Shown here one piece after another: positions 1 through 8,399 of a DNA stretch of 64,000 bases. Every line of letters starts with the position of its first letter. Position 1 is the stretch's first letter. The translations under genes were made by a program, and so were the position numbers. Where the stretch lies: NCBI RefSeq assembly GCF_003034915.1, contig NZ_PZJX01000003.1:124001-188000 (forward strand). Direction: 5' to 3'. Source of the DNA: Mesorhizobium helmanticense. GTDB lineage: Bacteria > Pseudomonadota > Alphaproteobacteria > Rhizobiales > Rhizobiaceae. The notes beneath the pieces are model-generated. The model had not been told where the DNA came from. It saw only the letters and a program-made list of their open reading frames with translations, and made no database searches.

Positions 1-1
1 C

Positions 2-211
2 GGCAAGCCGGACGAGATTCCTCCCGTGCAGAAGGAAGTGCAAAGAGAGATCGATGCGGCGGAAGGCCAGGCCTGGCCGATGATCCCGGTCGAGCGCTAT
101 GCCTTCTACGAACGCGCCAAGCAGGCCTACTGCGTCATCCAGACCGGCGAGCGCCGCTTCTACGGTTGCTTCGCTTTCCGCAAGGGCGTCGTGCCGCCGG
201 ACGCGGAGTAG
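2..211 (+). CDS. Hypothetical protein, C-terminal part only
   Basis: The reading frame is open from the window edge (base 2) to a TAG at 209-211, so this is the 3' end of a gene starting upstream. About 69 residues are visible, mixed charged and aromatic, with no motif I recognise. It ends 4 bases before the ribokinase start, so the two are probably co-transcribed. No function can be assigned from this fragment. Confidence 0.6.
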   Translation, partial: GKPDEIPPVQKEVQREIDAAEGQAWPMIPVERYAFYERAKQAYCVIQTGERRFYGCFAFRKGVVPPDAE

Positions 212-215
212 GCGC

Positions 216-1142
216 ATGGCGTCCGGCAAGCCCGTCGTCATATTGGGCGTCTTCGTCGCCGACACCGCCTATCGCGCGGCCCGGCAACCGCGCATGGGCG
301 AGACGATCCTTGGCACGTCCTTCACGCTCGGCCCTGGCGGCAAGGGCTCGAACCAGGCGGTCGCGGCCGGCCGGCTCGGCGCCGACATCACCTTCCTCAC
401 GCGCCTCGGCCTCGATCCGTTTGCCGATATGGCGAGGCAGACATGGAAGCAGGCCGGTGTCAAAAGCGCCGTCATCGACACACCGGAGAGCTACACCGGT
501 GCAGCCTATATCTTCGTCGAGGAGGCGAGCGGCAACAATGCCATCATCGTCAGCCCGGGCGCCGCCATGCTGATTTCGCCTGCCGATATCGAGGCTCATG
601 CCGGCCTGATCGGATCGGCTGGCGTCTTCGTCACCCAGCTCGAACAGCCGGTCGAGGCGGCGCTGCGGGCGCTGGAGATCGCGCGCGGGGCAGGGGTGAC
701 GACCATCCTCAACCCGGCGCCGGCCGCAAGCCTGCCCGAGCGCATCTACACACTTTGCGACTACATCACGCCGAACGAGACCGAAGCCGAGGAACTGACC
801 GGCATCAAGGTTTCCACCATCGGCGATGCCCGGCGCGCCGCCGACAGCCTGCTCGGCAAGGGCGTCGGCGCGGTGATCATCACGCTTGGCGAAAAAGGCG
901 CGCTGCTGCATGACGCCAGCCGCTCCGACCATGTTCCCGTGGTCAATGCCGGCCCGGTGGTCGAGACGACGGGGGCGGGCGATGCCTTCAATGGCGGCCT
1001 GGCGGCGGCACTCGCCAAAGGCGTGGAGCCGCTGCAGGCGGTCCGCTTCGCCTGCGCCGTCGCCGGCATTTCGGTGACGCGGCCCGGCACCGCGCCGTCG
1101 ATGCCGTCACTGCAAGAGGTCGAGGCGCTGCTCGCCGATTAG
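216..1142 (+). CDS. rbsK: Ribokinase / PfkB-family sugar kinase
   Basis: About 308 residues, the usual ribokinase length. It would phosphorylate ribose (or a related sugar or nucleoside) with ATP in the cytoplasm. The N-terminal PfkB signature GGKGSNQA, the central NPAP and TPNE motifs and the C-terminal anion-hole/catalytic signature TTGAGDAFNGG (catalytic Asp in GAGD) are all present. The open frame extends upstream to 99, but the ATG at 216 directly follows the previous gene's stop and begins the normal domain (ASGKPVVILG), so 216 is preferred. No rbs transporter is adjacent, so the substrate could be another sugar; PfkB assignment is firm, ribose specificity is inferred. Confidence 0.85.
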   Translation: MASGKPVVILGVFVADTAYRAARQPRMGETILGTSFTLGPGGKGSNQAVAAGRLGADITFLTRLGLDPFADMARQTWKQAGVKSAVIDTPESYTGAAYIFVEEASGNNAIIVSPGAAMLISPADIEAHAGLIGSAGVFVTQLEQPVEAALRALEIARGAGVTTILNPAPAASLPERIYTLCDYITPNETEAEELTGIKVSTIGDARRAADSLLGKGVGAVIITLGEKGALLHDASRSDHVPVVNAGPVVETTGAGDAFNGGLAAALAKGVEPLQAVRFACAVAGISVTRPGTAPSMPSLQEVEALLAD

Positions 1143-1166
1143 CACTGTCGCACCGGATGAGGCGAT

Positions 1167-1952
1167 CTAGCCGCGAGCGCTGGACAATTCCCGGACTTCT
1201 GCCCGCAGCGCCTGTATCTCCGCGAGGATGGTGGCCTGATCGCTGTGCAGCGTTGCCCTGTCGGCCGACTCCACCGCTTCATGCTCGGCCTCCATCGCAG
1301 AAACGATCACGCCGATGAACAGATTGAGCACGGTGAAAGAGGTCGCAATGATGAACGGGATGAAGAACAGCCAGGCGGTCGGATAGACCTCCATGACCGG
1401 GCGCACCACGCCGTCCGACCAGCCTTCGAGGGTCATGACCTGGAAAAGCGTGAACAGCGATTGCGGTATGCCGCCGAACAGTTCGGGAAAGGACGAGCCG
1501 TAGAGCTTCGTCGCCATCACCGCAAAGACATAGAACACCAGCCCGAGCAACAGCATGATCGAGCCCATGCCGGGCAGAGCGGTGATGAAGCCGGTGACGA
1601 CACGGCGCAGCGACGGAACGATGCTGATCAGCCGCAGGACCCGCAGGATGCGCAACGCCCGCAGTACGGAGAGCGAACCGGTCGCGGGAATAAGCGCGAA
1701 TCCGACGACGAAGAGGTCGAAGATGCGCCATGGATCGCGGAAGAAATGCGTCCTGTAAACGACCAACCGGACTGCGAGTTCGAGCACGAAGACGCCGAGG
1801 ATCACGCGGTCGATGGCCGTCAGAAGCGGACCAAAGGCAGCAATCGCGTCGGACGAGGTTTCGAGGCCGAGCGTGACCGCGTTGATGAGAATCAGGACCA
1901 TGATCGCAAGGTCGAAGCGGCGCGATTCGATGAGCGATTTCAAAGCGTCCAA
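1167..1952 (-). CDS. Voltage-gated cation channel, single six-helix subunit (BacNav/Cav-like)
   Basis: With a TTG start at 1952 the protein has 261 residues, typical of one-domain bacterial channels that form tetramers in the inner membrane. S1 lies near residues 13-31. S4 is a clear voltage sensor with Arg every third position (R98, R101, R104, R107). The pore loop carries the filter TLEGWSD (174-180), S6 follows (195-220), and a C-terminal helix rich in Glu/Ala (221-258) resembles the tetramerising neck of this family. The frame is open back to 2090, but that part reads through a 49-bp palindromic repeat; the TTG has GGAG 8 bases upstream and gives the family length. Convergent with rbsK. 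Confidence 0.85.
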   Translation of the reverse strand: MDALKSLIESRRFDLAIMVLILINAVTLGLETSSDAIAAFGPLLTAIDRVILGVFVLELAVRLVVYRTHFFRDPWRIFDLFVVGFALIPATGSLSVLRALRILRVLRLISIVPSLRRVVTGFITALPGMGSIMLLLGLVFYVFAVMATKLYGSSFPELFGGIPQSLFTLFQVMTLEGWSDGVVRPVMEVYPTAWLFFIPFIIATSFTVLNLFIGVIVSAMEAEHEAVESADRATLHSDQATILAEIQALRAEVRELSSARG

Positions 1953-1968
1953 GGCCTTTTCTCCGGCA

Positions 1969-2017
1969 GAGCATCGGACCCAAAAGTGGGAACCGGTTTT
2001 GGGAAAATCCGATGCTC
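1969..2017. repeat. 49-bp palindromic intergenic element, copy 1
   Basis: Perfect 10-bp outer arms (1969-1978 and 2008-2017) enclose inner arms CCCAAAA (1979-1985) and TTTTGGG (1997-2003). A second 49-bp copy with the same plan lies at 41088-41136. Such elements are common and dispersed in rhizobial genomes. It sits just upstream of the channel's TTG start, inside what would otherwise look like coding sequence. Confidence 0.8.
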
Positions 2018-2190
2018 GAACAAAAATAGGGCGGCGGCACGGTTCGACTTGAGAGCCCGCCGCTCCAATACGTTCGAGGCTGAAATACATATGACCGGCT
2101 TGCGACGCAACGAATACAAAAAGTCGAAACTCTCAGAAAACTGAAAGTCGAAACTTTTTGTATGAAGGAAACCTAGGCCATTCAAAAGAA

Positions 2191-2267
2191 TGGCGCGAGT
2201 GACGGGGCTCGAACCCGCGACCTCCGGCGTGACAGGCCGGCACTCTAACCAACTGAGCTACACCCGC
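2191..2267 (-). tRNA. tRNA-Asp (GTC)
   Basis: Read on the minus strand, a full cloverleaf: acceptor GCGGGTG pairs with CACTCGC, D arm GCTC/GAGT, anticodon stem CCGGC/GCCGG around loop CTGTCAC (anticodon GTC), T arm with TTCGAGC loop, discriminator G and encoded CCA. 77 bases including CCA. Confidence 0.97.
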
Positions 2268-2485
2268 GCATTTAACGAGCACGTGTCAGCCGTGTTCGTC
2301 GTTGGGCCGCTGGATAAGGGGTAAGCCAGCGGGTGTCAAGCGGAGCGCGACAGCATAACAGCAAACAGGAGAAGGTTTTTTGACAGGGCGAACTTTGTCG
2401 CCGAAACCGGCTTGCGGTTGGGGCATTGCCCGCTCATTTGGCCTTGCGAAGCCGGTCATGACCGCTTAAAGGTCCGCGCCGGAGC

Positions 2486-2561
<76 letters not shown>

Positions 2562-2674
2562 TTCAAGCCATTCATTGTGCAGCATTTTATAGTGCGCGTT
2601 TCAGCTGGCCGCTGTCTTAGAGTGGGGAAGCGTCCCGCACATTCTGGCGCGCCCGCCAGTGGGTGGCTGGCCAC

Positions 2675-2709
2675 GCTTTGCGTGCCATCCTGTGGGCTTT
2701 GCGTGCCAT
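2675..2709 (+). promoter_or_regulatory. 14-bp perfect direct repeat, period 21, upstream of the secretion operon
   Basis: GCTTTGCGTGCCAT occurs at 2675-2688 and again at 2696-2709. The 21-base period is two helical turns, which would place two protein-binding sites on one DNA face. It lies about 130-160 bases before the ABC gene start. The regulatory role is inferred. The rest of 2562-2834 shows no gene. Confidence 0.4.
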
Positions 2710-2834
2710 TCCCATGGAGCGGCCTGACTCGTTCTTCCCGAAATCCTGAAGAGAAGCATCATGCCTTTGAGGGATTTCAGAGATTAAAATGCAAGATAGC
2801 TTTCGCGCGCGGGAGAACGGGTGCGATTGCGATC

Positions 2835-4580
2835 ATGAAAACAAGCAACCAACAAACTCCCGCTCTGCAAGCGGTGATGAAAGAGGCCAAGCGCGCAATC
2901 AAACCGCTTATCTGGTTCAGCGCCGGCATCAACGTACTGATGCTCACCAGCTCGCTCTACATGCTCCAAGTCTACCACCGCGTGCTGTCCAGCCACAGCG
3001 TGGAAACGTTGGTAGCGTTGTCGTTAATGGCCGGCGCGGCCATCCTGACAATGGCCGGGCTCGAAGTGGTACGCGCCCGCCTGCTATCAACCGTCGGCGC
3101 GTGGATGAACTCGAGGCTGGCCCCAGTCCTGTTGGCCGCGTCGGTAGAGCAGGCGGCCGCCGCACCGGGTCAAGGTACCGCGCGATCTCTCCGCGATCTC
3201 GATCAAGTGCGGAGTTTCTTCACCAGCCCGAGCATCTACCCGATCCTCGACGCACCGTGGGCACCAATCTTCTTCATCGCCATCTTCTTGATGCACCCGT
3301 GGCTCGGTTGGTTGGCACTGGCCGGCGGGTCTGTGTTGTTTGCGCTGGCATTGCTCAACGAAGTCGCAACCCGCAAGCCTTTGATGGAGGCCGGTAACGC
3401 ACAGGCACGGATTTTCACCCAAGCTGAGGCGGCAGTCCGCAACGCCGAAGTCGTCCAGGCCATGGGTATGCTGCGGCCATTGCTCGACCGTTGGCAAGAG
3501 CAGCAAGATGAAGCGAGCGCCGGACAAGCCACCGCCGGCAACCGCGCCAGCGCCATCGCTTCTGTCGCCCGTTTCTGGCGGATGGCCTTGCAAATGGCAG
3601 TTCTCGGCCTCGGCTCTTATCTGGTGTTGCAGAACGAGGCCTCTCCCGGCGTCATGATCGCATCCTCAATCTTGATGGGTCGCGCGTTGGCCCCGGTGGA
3701 GCAAGCAATCAGCACATGGAAAGCGACACTCGGGGCACGTAGCGCCTACAAGCGTCTCACAGCGTTCGTCGGCCAGCGACCCGAGGCCAAGGCGGTATTG
3801 TCGTTGCCACGCCCACAAGGAAAGTTTGAGGCAGAGAGTATCATCCTCGCCCGGCAGGGTGGCGGCGAACATGTTTTGAAAGGAGTGAGTTTCCAACTCA
3901 AGCCCGGTGAAGTGATGGCACTAATCGGCCCGAGCGCATCCGGTAAGACAAGTCTGGCACGTGTGCTCGTCGGCGCTTGGCGCCCATCAGCCGGTCGCGC
4001 TTTGCTCGACGGTATGGACGTCGCCGAGTGGGCCGCCGAAGACCGTGGTCGGCACGTCGGGTATTTGCCGCAGGATATCGAGTTGTTCGCCGGCACAATC
4101 GCCGAGAATATCGCTCGCTTCACGAAGCTCGGCCCCGCAGTCTTCAACAGCGTAGTCAGGGCCGCGCAACTGGCGGGCGTTCACGAATTGATCAAAGGCC
4201 TGCCGAAAGGTTACGAAACTCAAGTCGGTGAGTCAGGCGCATCGTTATCAGGCGGACAGCGCCAACGAATCGGGTTGGCGCGGGCACTCTACGGCGACCC
4301 GACACTCATCATCTTGGACGAACCGAACTCCAACCTCGACCGTGAGGGCGAAGACGCCCTGATAGCCGTCATTGGCGCAGTCAAGGCAACGGGCGCTACA
4401 ATTGTCCTGATCGCACACCGCCCGGGTATTATGGAGAAAGTCGACAAGGTGCTGGTCCTCAACGGGGGTAGACAAGAATTATTCGGGGCGCGTGACACAG
4501 TCTTCAACGAACTCACCGCCCGCGCCAGGAGAGTGGCCCAACTGCCCAACACCAATCACGTCACGGCGGTCACGTCATGA
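2835..4580 (+). CDS. Type I secretion ABC transporter/permease (PrsD/HlyB-like)
   Basis: 581 residues from the ATG at 2835; the frame opens further upstream but there runs through the tRNA-Val gene. It is the inner-membrane motor of a type I secretion system. An N-terminal transmembrane domain of about six helices (residues 20-290) is followed by an ATPase domain with Walker A GPSASGKTS (about 365-373), signature LSGGQ (about 471-475), Walker B LIILDEP and the H-loop IAHR. Length and the absence of a C39 peptidase domain fit the PrsD/PrtD class that exports RTX proteins with uncleaved C-terminal signals. The fusion protein and an RTX substrate follow; no TolC-type outer-membrane gene is nearby. 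Codon choice (many TTG, GGT) differs from flanking genes. Confidence 0.9.
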   Translation: MKTSNQQTPALQAVMKEAKRAIKPLIWFSAGINVLMLTSSLYMLQVYHRVLSSHSVETLVALSLMAGAAILTMAGLEVVRARLLSTVGAWMNSRLAPVLLAASVEQAAAAPGQGTARSLRDLDQVRSFFTSPSIYPILDAPWAPIFFIAIFLMHPWLGWLALAGGSVLFALALLNEVATRKPLMEAGNAQARIFTQAEAAVRNAEVVQAMGMLRPLLDRWQEQQDEASAGQATAGNRASAIASVARFWRMALQMAVLGLGSYLVLQNEASPGVMIASSILMGRALAPVEQAISTWKATLGARSAYKRLTAFVGQRPEAKAVLSLPRPQGKFEAESIILARQGGGEHVLKGVSFQLKPGEVMALIGPSASGKTSLARVLVGAWRPSAGRALLDGMDVAEWAAEDRGRHVGYLPQDIELFAGTIAENIARFTKLGPAVFNSVVRAAQLAGVHELIKGLPKGYETQVGESGASLSGGQRQRIGLARALYGDPTLIILDEPNSNLDREGEDALIAVIGAVKATGATIVLIAHRPGIMEKVDKVLVLNGGRQELFGARDTVFNELTARARRVAQLPNTNHVTAVTS

Positions 4581-4605
4581 CCCGCAAAACTCGGGAGACA
4601 AAGAT

Positions 4606-5937
4606 ATGAACATCGTCTCTTTCCCCGTGCCACTTCCACCCACGCTGAAATTGCAACCGCTCCGTCTCAGAGCCGTCACGTACACCGGTTTCTCGATCAT
4701 GTTCCTGTTCTTCGGCGTCGCCGGCGGGTGGGCGGCCTTGGCACCGCTCGACAGCGCCGCAGTGACGATCGGGGTGGTCAAGGTGGACGGTGACCGCAAA
4801 CTCGTCCAGCACCTCGAAGGCGGCATTATCGTCGAACTGGACGCCGTCAACGGCGATATTGTCAAGAGGGGCAAAGTACTCATCCGCCTCGACAACACGC
4901 AAGCCAAGGCTCAACTCGACTCGATCCAAAACAAAATCGCCACACGCGAGGCACTTGTCGCCCGTCTACGGGCCGAACGCGACGGTAAGGACACAATCGA
5001 GTTCGATCAAGAATTGCTCGACAACCCGGACCCGGCCGTCAAGGACGCGGTAGCCACCCAACGTGACGTCTTCAACGCGAAGCACCGTAACCTGCAAGAC
5101 GAAAAGGCGATCCTCGACGAACGCCGTCGACAGACGGCCGAGCAAATCATCGGACTGCAGCAGCTCATCGCCACTGAGGCCAAACAGATCGCGGCATTCG
5201 AGAATGAGAACAAAGACCTCGAGACGTTGCTCAGCAAGGGGCTCACCACCCGCGAACGAAGCTTGGCCCTCACCCAGCAACAACGAGAGACCGAGGGAGA
5301 ACGCGCCACTAATGTTGCGTTGATCGCGCGCGCCCGCAGCTCTATCGCCGAAGTCGACATGCAAATCCTCAACTTAACAACTCAACAATTGAACGAGTCA
5401 GTTGACGAATTGAGCAAGGTCGAGGCGGAGCTGTTCGACTTCCGACAGCAAGCGCGCGCGGCTGGGGATATTCTCAAGCGCACCGACATCACCGCCCCCG
5501 TCGACGGAATCGTGATGGACGTGAAAGTTCACACGGCGGGCGGTGTGGTGAAACCCGGGGACACGCTGATGACCGTCGTGCCGCTCGGCCAGAAGCTGGT
5601 CATCGAAACCATGATCAAGCCCGAAGACGTCGAGACGATCGCCCCCGGCCAGACTGCGTATGTAAGCTTCCCGGCCTTCGCCAAATACAACCTGCCGCAG
5701 CTCGACGGAGTCGTGGAAACGGTGTCGGCCGACCGATTGGTGGACGAGCGCACCAACGCTCCTTACTTCTCCGCGACAGTGGTAATCAACAAGAGCGAAC
5801 TAGCTAAACTCGACGGTCGCAAACTGCTGCCTGGTATGTCGAGCGAGGCCATGATCAAGACCGGTACCCGCACTGTCCTGGCTTATCTCGCCGAACCGCT
5901 CACGCAGAACATCCGTCGCTCCTTGCGCGAGAAATAG
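4606..5937 (+). CDS. Type I secretion periplasmic adaptor (HlyD/PrsE family)
   Basis: 443 residues from the ATG at 4606, 25 bases after the ABC gene. It bridges the ABC exporter to an outer-membrane channel. A cytoplasmic N-terminus precedes one transmembrane helix (about 27-46). Then come a lipoyl-like half with the typical segment VQHLEGGII, a long alpha-helical hairpin rich in Glu, Gln and Arg (about 100-290), the second lipoyl half (ITAPVDGIVMD) and a C-terminal beta-barrel region. Length matches PrsE/PrtE proteins. Gene order ABC, adaptor, substrate is standard for dedicated type I systems. Confidence 0.9.
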   Translation: MNIVSFPVPLPPTLKLQPLRLRAVTYTGFSIMFLFFGVAGGWAALAPLDSAAVTIGVVKVDGDRKLVQHLEGGIIVELDAVNGDIVKRGKVLIRLDNTQAKAQLDSIQNKIATREALVARLRAERDGKDTIEFDQELLDNPDPAVKDAVATQRDVFNAKHRNLQDEKAILDERRRQTAEQIIGLQQLIATEAKQIAAFENENKDLETLLSKGLTTRERSLALTQQQRETEGERATNVALIARARSSIAEVDMQILNLTTQQLNESVDELSKVEAELFDFRQQARAAGDILKRTDITAPVDGIVMDVKVHTAGGVVKPGDTLMTVVPLGQKLVIETMIKPEDVETIAPGQTAYVSFPAFAKYNLPQLDGVVETVSADRLVDERTNAPYFSATVVINKSELAKLDGRKLLPGMSSEAMIKTGTRTVLAYLAEPLTQNIRRSLREK

Positions 5938-6099
5938 TGTAAACTAGTGTAAAAACATCTGTAATCGAGCGCGTATCCTTCTCGCAACAAGGGAGGACTT
6001 AAGATTAAGTATGCTTGTATATACCATAACTCACATGTCTATACCACGCCATAGAGCTATAACGTGCACAATTGTGTGCACAGTAGGGAGGTTAATACC
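5935..6099 (+). promoter_or_regulatory. AT-rich promoter region of the RTX gene with short direct repeats
   Basis: This 160-base gap is much more AT-rich than its surroundings. TAGTGTAAA is repeated 10 bases apart (5935-5943 and 5945-5953), TATACCA 20 bases apart (6020-6026 and 6040-6046), and a 10-bp palindrome CACAATTGTG lies at 6067-6076. The helical spacing suggests regulator sites, so the RTX gene probably has its own promoter. No known box was recognised. Confidence 0.4.
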
Positions 6100-7854
6100 A
6101 TGACTAAAAAGCCAGTATTGGTTTCGGTCGGCCCGGATTTCTCGCTTTCGGCGGCAAGCGTCGACCTGAACCTGCGCGCCCGCACAGTCCAATTCGAAGA
6201 GAACGTCCCGCCGAGTGCGACAGTCACCGACGAGGCCGCTTATTTCGCCGGCGGGACCGCGGTGACGACAGATTTCACCTACACCGGTGTCTACACCGGT
6301 TCGGCTTTCTCGGACCGAATGATCGGTGACGATCTCGGCAACCGCTTTGACGGCGGCGCGGGGAACGATTTCCTGCGCGGCGGCGCCGGTGTCGATATTC
6401 TCTCCGGTGATGACGGCAACGACTTTATCACCGGCGGGGTTGGGGACGACCGTCTCTACGGCGGGCTCGGCAATGACATCATCAACGGCGGAGACGGCAA
6501 CGACGGCCTCTCCGGCGATCTCGGCGATGACACCCTCAACGGTGGGGCCGGCAACGACAGTATCACCGGCGGCGACGGCAACGACATCATAAACGGTGGG
6601 GCCGGAGATGACTCTATCCGCGCCATGGGCATTGACAACGGAGCCCACGCTTCCCCCGGTTTTGACATTGTCAACGGCGGCGACGGTAACGACAGCATCG
6701 CCGCGGGTCGCGGCAGCGGCATCTTCAACGGCGACGCAGGCAATGACACCATCCGAGGCAGCGAGGGCAACGACATCATCAACGGCGGAGACGGCAACGA
6801 CACCCTCTACGGCGATCGCGACGGCTTTAACAGCAACAGCATCGACACCATTCACGGTGGGGCCGGTGATGACATAATCTACGGTGACTCCATGGTGCTG
6901 CCATCCGGCAGGGATAATATCCTTTACGGCGACGCCGGTAGCGACACCATCACCGGTTACCTCGGGAACGACACCATCAACGGCGGGGCCGGTGACGACT
7001 TTGTCACCGGCGGTGGGGGCAACGACACCATCGACGGAGGTGCTGATAACGACACACTCCGAGGTGGGATCGACAGTGACGTGATTCACGGCGGCACCGG
7101 GAACGACCTCATCTACGGCGGTAGCGGTATCAGCCAGAGCAACGGTCACGACAACACTCCTGGCGACACGAACGACGCGCTCTACGGCGGTGCCGGCAAC
7201 GACGAGATGTACGGTAACGCCGGCGACGATTATCTCGAGGGTGGCGCCGGCAACGATCGTCTCTTCGGCGACGACGCCGCTACCTCCATCATTGGCGGCA
7301 ATGACACCATCCACGGCGGCGCCGGCGACGACCTGGTAGAGGGTAGCGGCGGCATCAACACCCTGTACGGCGACGCCGGGAATGACCTCATATTGGGTGG
7401 AGACCAGAACGACACCATCTACGGCGGTAGGGGTGCTGACATTATCCTCGCCAGCACAGGTGCGGACTGGATGTCGGCGAACAACGGTATCACTACCGGG
7501 GACGGCGCCCGAGATACCTTCGTCTTCTTCTCGGGTCACTCATCGGCGAGCGTGCAGGACACCATCCAGGGGTTCAAGCATGGCGAGGATATAATCGATC
7601 TACAGGAATCGCAGCACGTCGCATTGATCCTCAACGACGCTCCCGGCAGTAGCGGAACTTTCGTTTCGGCTGACGCAGCTCTCGACTATCTTAACGCCCA
7701 CAGCATATCCGCTGAAGGAGCAGTGGTGAAGGTTGACACCGGTAGCAGCGGGCTCATTGTCGGCTTCAGCGACGCCGCCGGCACAATTGACCTCAACGTG
7801 TCAGTAGGTGAGACGGCGGCGGCTCAAATGACCCAATCAGACTTCCTCTTCTAA
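6100..7854 (+). CDS. RTX calcium-binding protein, type I secretion substrate
   Basis: 584 residues. The ATG at 6100 has AGGGAGG 8 bases upstream; an in-frame GTG at 6064 lacks this. Residues about 80-465 are tandem nonapeptides of the form GGxGxDxUx (GGAGNDFLR, GGVGDDRLY and many more), which bind Ca2+ and fold as a parallel beta-roll outside the cell. The short N-terminal part (1-75) has no recognisable catalytic domain. The C-terminal 110 residues hold an FVFFSGH-type segment and end in DFLF, a typical uncleaved type I signal. It is probably exported by the two preceding genes. Rhizobial relatives include NodO-like and surface-adhesin-like RTX proteins; which role applies here cannot be told. 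Confidence 0.9.
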   Translation: MTKKPVLVSVGPDFSLSAASVDLNLRARTVQFEENVPPSATVTDEAAYFAGGTAVTTDFTYTGVYTGSAFSDRMIGDDLGNRFDGGAGNDFLRGGAGVDILSGDDGNDFITGGVGDDRLYGGLGNDIINGGDGNDGLSGDLGDDTLNGGAGNDSITGGDGNDIINGGAGDDSIRAMGIDNGAHASPGFDIVNGGDGNDSIAAGRGSGIFNGDAGNDTIRGSEGNDIINGGDGNDTLYGDRDGFNSNSIDTIHGGAGDDIIYGDSMVLPSGRDNILYGDAGSDTITGYLGNDTINGGAGDDFVTGGGGNDTIDGGADNDTLRGGIDSDVIHGGTGNDLIYGGSGISQSNGHDNTPGDTNDALYGGAGNDEMYGNAGDDYLEGGAGNDRLFGDDAATSIIGGNDTIHGGAGDDLVEGSGGINTLYGDAGNDLILGGDQNDTIYGGRGADIILASTGADWMSANNGITTGDGARDTFVFFSGHSSASVQDTIQGFKHGEDIIDLQESQHVALILNDAPGSSGTFVSADAALDYLNAHSISAEGAVVKVDTGSSGLIVGFSDAAGTIDLNVSVGETAAAQMTQSDFLF

Positions 7855-7861
7855 CCAAGAC

Positions 7862-7888
7862 GAGGGGCGGCGGACAAAGTCGCCCCTC
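7862..7888 (+). terminator. Probable hairpin terminator after the RTX gene
   Basis: GAGGGGCG (7862-7869) and CGCCCCTC (7881-7888) form a perfect 8-bp stem with an 11-base loop, 8 bases after the RTX stop. The following ACAATATAAT is AT-rich but has no T-run, so termination strength is uncertain. Confidence 0.5.
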
Positions 7889-7999
7889 ACAATATAATGA
7901 GACACACGGAATGCGGACACGGTGCGCCGGTTCGAGGTGTTACCGGCCGCAATGGCGGCCGTTCATCGTTGTTGCCGAATGAGTCGGCCTGCCGCCGCG

Positions 8000-8227
8000 T
8001 CAATGACGAAGCGCACGATATGTCGTGATCAGTCGCCCTTTGTCAGCAGCCTCACAGACGCGGCGCAGATCGGCGCGGATGTTGTCGGAGTTCAACAATT
8101 CGGCCGCTTCCGGATAGCCCTCTGCCAGCAACATGGCGACGACCTCTGCTGGACAGCTATGGACGCCGCTCTCGGCCAGTACATGAGCCCGCCGATAAAT
8201 GTGATCGGTTCTGATTTCGTCAGCCAT
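8000..8227 (-). CDS. Small hypothetical protein, paralog A
   Basis: 75 residues from the ATG at 8227, which has GGAGGG about 7 bases upstream; the frame opens further to 8263. The protein is helical and Ala/Glu-rich, with the core AESG, AEVVAML, GYPEA, DNIRADLRR. It closely resembles the protein at 13455-13664: about 38 of 53 core residues are identical, and the DNA upstream is similar too. I do not recognise the family. It could be a small regulatory or antitoxin-like protein, but nothing in the sequence proves that. Confidence 0.6.
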   Translation of the reverse strand: MADEIRTDHIYRRAHVLAESGVHSCPAEVVAMLLAEGYPEAAELLNSDNIRADLRRVCEAADKGRLITTYRALRH

Positions 8228-8399
8228 TTTCCAACCCTCCGTCCGTTGGCGTGCCGACAACAACCTTTGAGGGGGTCTTTGGTTCCGCGCAACCTGGGAG
8301 TGCGGCGGTTTCGTCGCCGGTGCTGAGACCGATCAGGGCAAGGTCAGCATGATCGCCGGCTTGCTGGCGGAAGAGAAAGCCCTCGCCGAAAATCGAGGA

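Noticed and set aside
6031..7539. 502-codon minus-strand ORF across the RTX gene
   Set aside because: Low-complexity Val/Ala/Asp pattern mirrors the RTX nonapeptide repeats on the other strand; no ribosome binding site or domain.
7928..7936. CGGTTCGAG near the far end of the secretion cassette as an att copy of the tRNA-Val 3' end
   Set aside because: Only nine bases, in the T-loop consensus shared by many tRNAs; too short to claim an attachment site.
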